Shown: positions 1-5,676 of the stretch, one piece after another
How positions within the stretch are numbered: position 1 is the stretch's first letter
Layout: every line of letters starts with the position of its first letter
Assembly (NCBI GenBank): GCA_015657395.1
Contig: JADLKI010000005.1
Span: 70,028-77,100, forward strand
DNA length: 7,073 nt
Direction: 5' to 3'
DNA from: Spirochaetales bacterium
GTDB lineage: Bacteria > Spirochaetota > Spirochaetia > Treponematales > Rectinemataceae
Notes under the pieces: model-generated
What the model was told of the DNA's origin: nothing
The model's database searches: none
Seen by the model: the letters and a program-made list of their open reading frames with translations, nothing else
Made by a program: the position numbers and the translations under genes

Positions 1-756
1 TCCGGTGGCGAAGGCGCCGACCTGGGCGTCATAGTTCCCCGTGAGCAGGATCGTTCTGTCGGCATACTTGAAGAGCAGTTCGACCCAGTCCGCGTACTCC
101 TGCAGACGCTGCGCGTCGACCTTTCCGGCGAGCAGATCGTTGGTGACGGAGAGGTCCCCATAGGGCAAGCCGTTGGAGAGCAGAGAATTGAAGTTGTGGT
201 GCGCGGTGACCCAGCCCATTTCGACCGACGCAGTCATCGAGACGACTGCGCTGATGCCGAGCTGCCCCTTCATCGAATCGAGTTTCTCGAATGCCTTTTT
301 GTATGCGTCGTAGCTGGTGAGCGTCTTGGGGTCGATGCCAGCCTTGGCGAGCAGGTCGGCATTGTAGGCCATTCCCCAGCCTTCCACCGCAACGGGGAAG
401 CCATACACTTTCCCGTTATATTTGTATGCGACCGAAGTCTTCGAAACCCAGGGCTCCTTCGAGAGGTCGAGGATGATGCCTTCCCATTCCTTGTAGGACT
501 CAAGCCCATCGAAGGCGAAGATGTCGGGCATGTCGCCCGCCGCATAGTCGGCCTTGAGCTGAGGTCCCATGCCGCCGGACGTGCCGCCAATGGATTTGAT
601 GACGACCGTGACGCCGTTCTTCTGGCCCCACACTGCGGCATAAGCCTTGAGCTGGGCATCGATTTCTGGCTTCCCCTGCATGAGGGTGAGTTTTCCTGCG
701 CCAAAAGCCGCTGTTGCCGTCAGCAGCACCATGAAGACCAATGCAATTCGCTTCAT
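1..756 (-). CDS. Sugar ABC transporter solute-binding protein (N-terminal part)
   Basis: This is the extracytoplasmic binding protein of a carbohydrate ABC importer (SBP_bac_1 type). It would capture a sugar or oligosaccharide outside the membrane and deliver it to a permease pair that is not in the window. The reading frame is open from ATG 756 to the left edge, giving 252 residues of a family usually about 400-430 long, so the C-terminal part is missing. Residues 1-20 form a Sec signal peptide: MKRIA, a hydrophobic stretch, then a small-residue AFGA cleavage region. There is no lipobox Cys. Typical family features follow: the GDMPDIFAFDG segment (74-84) and GFPVAVEGWGMAYNADLL followed by AKAGID (119-142). 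The start is fixed by AGGAGG at 770-765, 8 bases upstream. The sugar cannot be told from the sequence. Control by a LacI-type repressor is inferred from the upstream palindrome. Family assignment is firm; the substrate is unknown. Confidence 0.88.
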   Translation of the reverse strand, partial: MKRIALVFMVLLTATAAFGAGKLTLMQGKPEIDAQLKAYAAVWGQKNGVTVVIKSIGGTSGGMGPQLKADYAAGDMPDIFAFDGLESYKEWEGIILDLSKEPWVSKTSVAYKYNGKVYGFPVAVEGWGMAYNADLLAKAGIDPKTLTSYDAYKKAFEKLDSMKGQLGISAVVSMTASVEMGWVTAHHNFNSLLSNGLPYGDLSVTNDLLAGKVDAQRLQEYADWVELLFKYADRTILLTGNYDAQVGAFATG

Positions 757-795
757 ACTGTATTCCTCCTTTCATCGTTCGGATAAGAGAAATGC

Positions 796-807
796 TTAAC
801 CGGTTTA
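796..807. promoter_or_regulatory. LacI-family-like operator
   Basis: The core AACCGGTT (798-805) is a perfect palindrome in an AT-rich setting (TTAACCGGTTTA). LacI/GalR-family regulators of sugar operons typically bind AT-flanked palindromes with a central CG step. It sits immediately after the -10 of the solute-binding protein promoter, where a bound repressor would block initiation. The regulator gene is not in the window, so the assignment is inference from motif and position. Confidence 0.5.
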
Positions 808-838
808 ATTATGGTAGCACAAAATCCCGTATTGTCAA
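808..838 (-). promoter_or_regulatory. Sigma70-type promoter of the solute-binding protein gene
   Basis: On the minus strand, a perfect -35 TTGACA (838-833) and a -10 CATAAT (813-808, five of six) are separated by 19 bases, slightly longer than ideal. The expected transcription start lies about 800, inside the AACCGGTT palindrome, leaving a leader of about 45 bases before ATG 756. Assigned by eye from consensus. Confidence 0.6.
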
Positions 839-1009
839 GGACTGAAAAAATTACAGGGTTGGGGTCTAGGGTGATCGACAGGTGTGAAATTCTTTCGTGA
901 CCGGGTCGCGGAATCTGAAGTAGTGAGTTCCGTCACGATCTTCGGTGATAAAAATCCTTCATTTTCCCCTACTTAAAGAGGCCATTTTTTGTAATTCATT
1001 ACAGGATAT
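839..1009. other. Spacer between promoter and tRNA, with repeats and a short open frame
   Basis: No gene can be supported here. Three things are visible: an 8-base direct repeat ATTACAGG at 850-857 and 998-1005; a palindrome TGTAAT-TC-ATTACA at 990-1003; and a minus-strand open stretch of 30 codons (958 down to a TAG at 868-866), reading RIFITEDRDG then THYFRFRDPV and ending KEFHTCRSP. The stretch has no ATG/GTG/TTG start and is bounded by TGA upstream. It could be a gene or mobile-element relic, or chance. No T-run terminator follows the tRNA on its strand. Confidence 0.3.
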
Positions 1010-1083
<74 letters not shown>

Positions 1084-1100
1084 GAAGCGCCGAATGGAAC

Positions 1101-1128
1101 ATTAGCTGAAAACTGACGCCTCTGTCAA
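1101..1128 (-). promoter_or_regulatory. Promoter of tRNA-Arg
   Basis: On the minus strand, a perfect -35 TTGACA (1128-1123), a 16-base spacer and a -10 GCTAAT (1106-1101, four of six, retaining TAAT) lie 17 bases from the tRNA 5' end at 1083. Position and the strong -35 make it a likely tRNA promoter. Confidence 0.55.
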
Positions 1129-1187
1129 TGCGAGGGGTTGAAAAATGCAGACGGCGCGCAATATTGACCTGTCCATGATGCGGCGCT

Positions 1188-2432
1188 ATGCTTTTTGCCA
1201 CCATGAAGCTCTGGCTGAAATACGCGCTTGGCATCATCACGGGCGCAATACTGTACATAGCGCTTCCGCCCAGCATGATCCACGGGACACCCGCGATCTC
1301 CTTTCTTGCGGAGATTTCCCTCAACATCGGCGGTTACGCGCTCATACTGACCCTTGCCGCGGGTATTCCCATCTCGGTATTCAGACTCTCCGAATCACAT
1401 CGGTTCTCGAAAATACTGTCCTCCGGACTGATCTTTTTTGCGGTGAGCCTGATTGTGGCGGCGGGACTGGGGCTGGCGGCCGCCCTGATCTTCAAGCCGG
1501 CCCCCCTGCCCCTCATATCGGACAGCGGTGTGATGCAGCCCCTGAGCCCCCTCGATCTGATCCGCTCGACCTTTCCCTCGAGCATCTTTTCCTCTTTTTC
1601 AGGCGCCGCGACATGGTTTCTGCCGCTCGCGCTCTTCATGCTGGCCTTTGGACTCGCGCTCTCCTACGACCCGGTGATGTCGCGGCCTCTCCTCCCCGCG
1701 CTCGACGTGATTTCGCGCGCCGCATACCTCATCAATTCCTTCATCTCAGAGATATTGGGAATCCTTCTCATACCCATATCCCTGTATCTCATGCTGGAAC
1801 TGAGAGATGCAGGGATGCTTTCTGAGTACAGGGGAATCCTTGTCTACTCCGCCGGCCTGACGATCGTCCTCATACTGGTGGTTTTTCCGGTCATATATCG
1901 AATTCTTGGCGGCAAATCCAACCCATATGTCCTTCTCTACAGCATGACGGGGCCAATCCTCGCCGCTGCGGCATCGGGAAGTATTTTTTTCTCATCGGGA
2001 ACCGCGCTCCGGCATGTGTCCGAGAGCCTGGGCATAAAGCGCGATACCAACGCGGTCGTCTTTCCTCTTGCGCTCCTGGGCGGACGGATAGGGAGCGTGT
2101 GTATCGTCGCATCCTCATTCATTGCGATGTTCCTGTCCTATTCCAGGAACATCCCCGGCGCCGGCCAAATTCTCCTATTGCTCATCATAGTGCCGTTTTC
2201 AGTCCTTGTCGGCGCAGCCGGCATCCGCAGCGATATTCTTGTGATGCTCTCGCTCACCTGCACTCTGTTCGGTCAGGGGTTTCAGAATGGAGCGAGCCTG
2301 CTTGTGCCTGTCGCTCTTCCCCTCTCGATATGTGCGGTGATGCTCGACGGAGCCTGGATGATGTATTCCACCGCCCTCATTGCGGAGCGCCATGGAGAAC
2401 GTACTATCAAGAAAGCACGGAATTTTATATAA
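1188..2432 (+). CDS. Divergent dicarboxylate/amino acid:cation symporter family protein
   Basis: A 414-residue integral membrane protein of the SDF (DAACS, GltP/DctA) superfamily, expected in the inner membrane and built on the glutamate/dicarboxylate symporter fold. About eight long hydrophobic stretches run through its length. NPYVLLYSM (245-253) and SGSIFFSSGTALRHVSESLG (263-282) align by eye with the re-entrant hairpin 1 region, followed by FPLALLGGRIGS (292-303) where transporters carry the NMDGT sodium-binding motif. VGAAGIRSDILVML (341-354) matches hairpin 2, and LDGAWMMYSTAL (386-397) matches the last helix. NMDGT and the usual Asp/Arg/Asn substrate residues of the last helix are not conserved, so substrate and ion coupling are uncertain. 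ATG 1188 follows an in-frame TGA (1176-1178). ATG 1203 (MKLWLKYALG) is an equally plausible start, and neither has a strong Shine-Dalgarno. No terminator follows, so read-through into ptsN is possible. Confidence 0.75.
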   Translation: MLFATMKLWLKYALGIITGAILYIALPPSMIHGTPAISFLAEISLNIGGYALILTLAAGIPISVFRLSESHRFSKILSSGLIFFAVSLIVAAGLGLAAALIFKPAPLPLISDSGVMQPLSPLDLIRSTFPSSIFSSFSGAATWFLPLALFMLAFGLALSYDPVMSRPLLPALDVISRAAYLINSFISEILGILLIPISLYLMLELRDAGMLSEYRGILVYSAGLTIVLILVVFPVIYRILGGKSNPYVLLYSMTGPILAAAASGSIFFSSGTALRHVSESLGIKRDTNAVVFPLALLGGRIGSVCIVASSFIAMFLSYSRNIPGAGQILLLLIIVPFSVLVGAAGIRSDILVMLSLTCTLFGQGFQNGASLLVPVALPLSICAVMLDGAWMMYSTALIAERHGERTIKKARNFI

Positions 2433-2460
2433 TCTGCGTGGGTTTGCAACTACTGTACAC

Positions 2461-2489
2461 TTGACGGCAAAGTGGCCTCTAATTAGGAT
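2461..2489 (+). promoter_or_regulatory. Possible promoter of the PTS EIIA gene
   Basis: TTGACG (2461-2466, five of six) and TAGGAT (2484-2489, four of six) are spaced 17 bases apart. The predicted start of transcription is near 2496, at the ATG itself. The AGGA inside the -10 could instead serve as Shine-Dalgarno on a transcript coming from upstream. Both readings cannot apply to the same transcript. Confidence 0.4.
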
Positions 2490-2495
2490 ATGCGT

Positions 2496-2947
2496 ATGGA
2501 CCTCAGAAACTTATTGAAACCCGAATTGGTGACGCTGGACCTTAAAGGCAAAAATAAAGAAGAGATTATCAGTGAGCTTGTAGACCTTGCGGCACGCAGC
2601 GGCAAGGTGCTGAACAAAGAGGAAGCTGTCCTCAGTGTCTTTGAGCGTGAAAATCGCATGAGCACCGGGATGAAACATGGCATCGCGATTCCTCACGGCA
2701 AAACGACCGCAGTGCACGAGCTCGTCGCATGTGTCGGAATATCCAAAGAGGAAATCGATTTCGATGCCCTCGACCGCAAAGGCTGCCGAATTTTCATCAT
2801 GACGCTGTCTCCAATCGATAAAACGGGTCCCACCTGCAATTTCTTGCGGAAGTGGGCATGCTCTTCCGCAGCGAAGAGAAGCGACAGGCCCTGCTCTCCG
2901 CCAAGGCGCCGGAGGAAGTCGTCTCGATTCTCCTCGGCAACACCTGA
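2496..2947 (+). pseudogene. ptsN: Fructose-type PTS EIIA (PtsN-like), frameshifted
   Basis: EIIA domains of the mannitol/fructose class (EIIA-Ntr/PtsN) accept phosphate from HPr or NPr on a histidine, either to pass it to a sugar permease or as a regulatory signal. The signature GIAIPHGKT is at residues 62-70, with His67 as the phosphorylation site. The first 112 residues are in one frame. After the C run at 2829-2831 the homologous sequence continues in the +2 frame as HLQFLAEVGML then FRSEEKRQALLSAK, ending LLGNT at TGA 2945-2947. Restoring one C would give a 150-residue protein, the normal PtsN length. Unrepaired, the first frame runs through the terminator and across groES antisense to 3260, giving an implausible chimera. 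ATG 2496 is chosen because AGGA (2485-2488) is 7 bases upstream; in-frame ATG 2490 is too close. No EIIB or EIIC gene is adjacent, consistent with a regulatory EIIA. Either a sequencing error or a genuine mutation. Confidence 0.82.
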
Positions 2948-2960
2948 CACTCTGTCTAAT

Positions 2961-2992
2961 AAAAAAGGCCGCGGATTGCCGCGGCCCTTTTT
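2961..2992. terminator. Bidirectional rho-independent terminator (ptsN / groES)
   Basis: A perfect 8-bp GC stem, GGCCGCGG (2967-2974) and CCGCGGCC (2979-2986), with loop ATTG, has an A run before it (2961-2966) and a T run after it (2988-2992). It therefore works on both strands, lying 13 bases past the ptsN stop and just past the groES stop. Convergent genes sharing one terminator fit this exactly. Confidence 0.93.
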
Positions 2993-3008
2993 CACAGCCA
3001 GTGATTCT

Positions 3009-3275
3009 CTACTGAAGTACAGCAAGAATATCCGACATCTTTACGATGAGATGCTCTGCACCATCGATTTTGATCTGAGTGCCAGCATACTTGTCGTACA
3101 TCACTTCATCGCCGGCCTTGACTTTGATGGCATCGGTATCGGTGCCGACTGCAACGACGATCCCCGTCTGGGTCTTCTCCTGGGCAGTCTGGGGAATGAT
3201 GATCCCTCCCGCAGTCTTGGTCTCGCTTTCCTTGATCTTGACAAGAACTCTGTCCCCTAAGGGCTTTACATTCAT
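3009..3275 (-). CDS. groES: Co-chaperonin GroES (Hsp10)
   Basis: An 88-residue cytoplasmic co-chaperonin that forms the heptameric lid of the GroEL folding chamber. Family hallmarks are all present: MNVKPLGDRVLVK at the N-terminus; the mobile-loop region ESETKTAGGIIIPQTAQEK (16-34), including the hydrophobic III that contacts GroEL; GIVVAVG; the VKAGDEVMYDKYAGT segment; and a C-terminus LIVKMSDILAVLQ. Length is slightly below the usual 94-97 but nothing is missing. AGGAGG (3289-3284) lies 8 bases before the ATG. No groEL is attached: the gene is monocistronic, ending at the shared terminator. It has its own promoter and faces away from ftsH. No CIRCE element is seen upstream, so HrcA control is not indicated. 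Confidence 0.97.
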   Translation of the reverse strand: MNVKPLGDRVLVKIKESETKTAGGIIIPQTAQEKTQTGIVVAVGTDTDAIKVKAGDEVMYDKYAGTQIKIDGAEHLIVKMSDILAVLQ

Positions 3276-3332
3276 AGGTATCTCCTCCTAAAAAATGTGC
3301 AAAAATTTATTTGTGGTAGAGAACCGATTTGA

Positions 3333-3361
3333 AATATAAGAAAACTAGCCACTCTGGTCAA
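3333..3361 (-). promoter_or_regulatory. Promoter of groES
   Basis: On the minus strand, TTGACC (3361-3356, five of six), an ideal 17-base spacer and TATATT (3338-3333, five of six) form a strong sigma70-type promoter. Transcription would begin about 3326, giving a leader of about 50 bases. Nothing resembling a sigma32 promoter or CIRCE is evident. Confidence 0.75.
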
Positions 3362-3407
3362 GCACAATCCCGGGCATTTTGCCCTGAAAAGCAGCACAGA
3401 AAACTCG

Positions 3408-3442
3408 CTCCGAAGGTGGCGGGGGGTTCGCCGCCCCCGGAG
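3408..3442. other. GC-rich hairpin between divergent groES and ftsH promoters
   Basis: Outer stem CTCCG (3408-3412) / CGGAG (3438-3442), internal loop AA/CC, inner stem GGTGGCG (3415-3421) / CGCCGCC (3429-3435) with one T-G wobble, and a seven-base loop. No T run follows on the plus strand; on the minus strand CGAGTTTT follows, a weak terminator-like tail. It overlaps the weak -35 proposed for ftsH. Role unknown. Confidence 0.5.
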
Positions 3443-3456
3443 AAAATGGTTATATT
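3427..3456 (+). promoter_or_regulatory. Weak candidate promoter of ftsH
   Basis: The -10 TATATT (3451-3456) is good (five of six), but the only -35 at acceptable distance (18 bases) is TTCGCC (3427-3432), three of six. If used, RNA starts about 3463, placing the inverted-repeat arm 3467-3475 at the very 5' end of the ftsH leader. A weak -35 suggests an activator or an alternative sigma factor. Confidence 0.35.
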
Positions 3457-3466
3457 TTTATGTGAA

Positions 3467-3533
3467 TGCGAGTGCGATTACGCGATACCGATAGAACGAC
3501 CCAACAGTGCACTCGCAAATCATTCGCGAGGAG
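3467..3533 (+). promoter_or_regulatory. ftsH leader with mutually exclusive stems near the Shine-Dalgarno
   Basis: TGCGAGTGC (3467-3475) is perfectly complementary to GCACTCGCA (3509-3517), a 9-bp stem. Part of that second arm, CTCGC (3512-3516), can instead pair with GCGAG (3526-3530), whose end overlaps the GAGGAG Shine-Dalgarno (3528-3533), with a nine-base loop. The two folds exclude each other, so the upstream stem would free the ribosome-binding site and the downstream one would partly mask it. Seen in sequence; the regulatory role is inference. Confidence 0.4.
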
Positions 3534-3539
3534 TCAATG

Positions 3540-5570
3540 ATGCCATCTAAAGGCAAGAATAGCTGGAGCCCGAACCAACAGAAAAAACCCGACAAAAACT
3601 CCGGCGGACCAGATAAAAAGCCGGGAATGCCGCAAGGATTCCAGTTCAGGTTTTCCCTCGGCTATATACTCATAGCACTGATTGCAGTCTCCTTTTTCAA
3701 TTATTTCCTTTTCAAGAGCGATAGCACCGTCATTCCCTATTCGACGTTCAAGGATAAAATCTCGAGCGGCGAGATACAGCGCGTGGAGATAGACAGCAGC
3801 TACTATACCGGCTATACGGACTCAAAATCTTCCGAGCCATCATCGCCCCTTCCTGCCGCGGCAAAATCCGGAGCGGTCTACAAGACTGTCCCCGTCTCGG
3901 ATCCTGAATTTACGGCGCTTTTGGACCAGAAGGGTGTGGTCTATTCCGCATCCCCCCGCGAGGGGAATGCGATACTCTCGCTGCTCCTGAACTGGGTGCT
4001 TCCGTTTGCCATAATGTTTTTCCTGTGGCGCACGCTCATGAGCAGGTTCATGGGATCCAATTCGAACGTCCTCGCCTTTGGCCAAAATAAGGCGACAGTC
4101 GTTGCGGAAGGCGACATAAAGACACGGTTCGCCGATGTGGCGGGTGTCGATGAGGCAAAGGCGGAACTTGTGGAGGTGGTGGATTTCCTCAAAAATCCTC
4201 AGAAATACACCGAGATCGGCGGGAAAATACCGAAGGGAGTGCTCCTGGTCGGCCCCCCGGGCACGGGCAAGACCCTGCTCGCGCGGGCAGTGGCGGGCGA
4301 AGCGAATGTTCCCTTCTTCAAGATGAGCGGCGCCGACTTTGTGGAGATGTTCGTCGGCGTCGGGGCTGCCCGCGTGCGGGACCTCTTCAAGCAGGCGAGA
4401 GAAAAGGCGCCCTGCATCATCTTCATCGACGAAATCGATGCGCTCGGCAAGTCGCGTGTCGCCGGCATCGTCGGGGGCAATGACGAGCGTGAACAGACGC
4501 TCAATCAGCTGCTCGTCGAAATGGACGGTTTCGATTCGACCAGCGGACTCATTCTCGTCGCGGCCACGAACCGGCCGGACGTGCTCGATCCGGCCCTCCT
4601 CAGGCCAGGGCGCTTTGACCGGCAGGTTCTGGTCGACAGGCCCGACATGCTGGGCCGCGAAGAGATCCTCAAGATTCACACCAAACCCATCAAAATGGAC
4701 CCCACGGTCGACCTCTCGAAGATCGCGCGGAGCACGCCGGGCTTTGTCGGCGCGGACCTCGCAAACGTCGTGAATGAGGCCGCGCTTCTGGCAGTCCGCG
4801 CGGGGCGCAAGAAAGTAAAGGAAGAAGATTTCCAGGCAGCGATAGAGAAAGTGATCGCGGGCCTCGAAAAGAAAAACCGCATGATCAACCCAAAGGAAAA
4901 ACGGATCGTGGCTGTCCACGAGACGGGCCACGCGATTACGGCCGCCTTCACTCCGGGCGCCGACCCCGTGCGGAAGATTTCAATTGTCCCCCGCGGATTC
5001 AGTGCCCTCGGCTATACGCTTCAGATGCCGCTCGAGGACCGCTATCTCGTCACCGAGGAAGAGCTTCTTGGCCAGATCGACGTCCTCCTGGGCGGACGCG
5101 CCGCCGAAGAGCTCGTGTTCCACTCGATCTCGACCGGAGCCGCAAACGATATCGCCCGCTCCACAGAGATCGCAAAGCGGATGATCACGGACTACGGCAT
5201 GTCCGAAAAGTTCAAGAACGTCGCCCTGACAAAGAGAGGCTCGGGTCTGCCGGGATCCCAGCAGATGATCGACCCCTTTGCCACCAAGGAATACAGCGAA
5301 GAGACGCAGCGCTACATCGATGAAGAGATAGCTTCGATGGTCGACCAGCGCTATAAGCACGTGCTCAGCCTCCTTGGCGAGAAGCGTGAGATGCTCGATC
5401 ACATCTCCTCGCTCCTGCTTGAAAAAGAGGTGATCGAAGAATCCGAATTCGAGGGGCTCATCGGGGAAGGCCGCGGAGAAAAGGCAATCGCGGGACCGGC
5501 GCCCGCCGATGCGCTCGTTTCATCGCCGGGCACGGCCGAGCCTGTGGAGACGCCCGTACAGAAGGCCTGA
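3540..5570 (+). CDS. ftsH: ATP-dependent zinc metalloprotease FtsH
   Basis: A complete 676-residue FtsH, the hexameric inner-membrane AAA+ protease that extracts and degrades misassembled membrane proteins and selected short-lived cytosolic ones. Order of parts: a Lys/Pro/Asn/Gly-rich cytoplasmic tail (1-37); TM1 (39-58); an extracytoplasmic domain (about 59-143); TM2 (144-167); an AAA+ module with Walker A GPPGTGKT (238-245), pore loop FVEMFVGVG (267-275), Walker B IIFIDEID (293-300) and second-region-of-homology arginines R355 and R358 in LRPGRFDR; then the M41 peptidase with HETGH (460-464, catalytic E461) and third zinc ligand D537 in TGAAND. The C-terminus is an Ala/Pro/Glu-rich tail. 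All catalytic residues are intact. GAGGAG (3528-3533) favours ATG 3540 at 6 bases; ATG 3537 is the near alternative. An in-frame GTG at 3507 lacks a ribosome-binding site. It is divergent from groES. Confidence 0.97.
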   Translation: MPSKGKNSWSPNQQKKPDKNSGGPDKKPGMPQGFQFRFSLGYILIALIAVSFFNYFLFKSDSTVIPYSTFKDKISSGEIQRVEIDSSYYTGYTDSKSSEPSSPLPAAAKSGAVYKTVPVSDPEFTALLDQKGVVYSASPREGNAILSLLLNWVLPFAIMFFLWRTLMSRFMGSNSNVLAFGQNKATVVAEGDIKTRFADVAGVDEAKAELVEVVDFLKNPQKYTEIGGKIPKGVLLVGPPGTGKTLLARAVAGEANVPFFKMSGADFVEMFVGVGAARVRDLFKQAREKAPCIIFIDEIDALGKSRVAGIVGGNDEREQTLNQLLVEMDGFDSTSGLILVAATNRPDVLDPALLRPGRFDRQVLVDRPDMLGREEILKIHTKPIKMDPTVDLSKIARSTPGFVGADLANVVNEAALLAVRAGRKKVKEEDFQAAIEKVIAGLEKKNRMINPKEKRIVAVHETGHAITAAFTPGADPVRKISIVPRGFSALGYTLQMPLEDRYLVTEEELLGQIDVLLGGRAAEELVFHSISTGAANDIARSTEIAKRMITDYGMSEKFKNVALTKRGSGLPGSQQMIDPFATKEYSEETQRYIDEEIASMVDQRYKHVLSLLGEKREMLDHISSLLLEKEVIEESEFEGLIGEGRGEKAIAGPAPADALVSSPGTAEPVETPVQKA

Positions 5571-5587
5571 GCGTCGACAACCGATTC

Positions 5588-5620
5588 TTGACATTTTTAC
5601 TATTATTGTCATATTGACAA
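5588..5620 (+). promoter_or_regulatory. fabH promoter with overlapping palindromic operator
   Basis: The -35 TTGACA (5588-5593) is perfect; after 16 bases comes -10 CATATT (5610-5615, four of six). A perfect 15-base inverted repeat TTGTCATATTGACAA (5606-5620) covers that -10, so a dimeric repressor bound there would block initiation. The TTGACA of the -35 repeats the same half-site. Start of transcription would be about 5622. The regulator's identity is unknown; the sequence does not match the FapR or FabT boxes as I know them. Confidence 0.55.
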
Positions 5621-5643
5621 CAGCCCGCTCCTGTGATTGACTC

Positions 5644-5676
5644 TATGCATCTCTGGAAGAGAAGGAGAGATGCATA
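5644..5676 (+). promoter_or_regulatory. fabH leader hairpin displaying the Shine-Dalgarno in its loop
   Basis: TATGCATCTC (5644-5653) and GAGATGCATA (5667-5676) are perfect 10-base inverted repeats around a 13-base purine-rich loop (5654-5666). The loop contains most of the Shine-Dalgarno AAGGAG (5662-5667), and the 3' arm ends on the A of the chosen start codon ATG 5676. The geometry suggests translational control or mRNA stabilisation. Structure seen by eye; function inferred. Confidence 0.55.

Noticed and set aside
895..938. TCGTGAC / GTCACGA inverted repeat
   Set aside because: Seven bases with a 30-base gap and no partner signals; within chance expectation.
990..1003. TGTAAT-TC-ATTACA palindrome as terminator for the tRNA
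   Set aside because: On the tRNA strand it is followed by an A run, not a T run, and the AT stem is too weak.
1145..1825. 226-codon plus-strand frame with GAGGGG upstream
   Set aside because: It overlaps the transporter in another frame; the composition (His/Arg/Pro-rich) is typical of a shadow, while the competing frame gives a coherent membrane protein.
2490..3260. 256-codon plus-strand frame starting with the EIIA sequence
   Set aside because: Only the first part is EIIA; after the shift at 2829-2831 it is out of frame, runs through a terminator and then reads groES antisense.
3511..3533. CIRCE-like element (CTCGC-N9-GCGAG) before ftsH
   Set aside because: The nine-base spacing is suggestive, but only 5 bp match outward and the TTAGCACTC/GAGTGCTAA arms are absent; better explained as leader RNA structure.
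3507..3539. GTG 3507 as the ftsH start
   Set aside because: It has no Shine-Dalgarno, and the extra residues would be encoded by the inverted-repeat arm; GAGGAG at 3528-3533 directs initiation to ATG 3540 or 3537.
3840..4931. 363-codon minus-strand open frame opposite ftsH
   Set aside because: It is the antisense shadow of a complete, motif-rich FtsH; it has no recognisable domain, and long antisense frames are expected in GC-rich codons.
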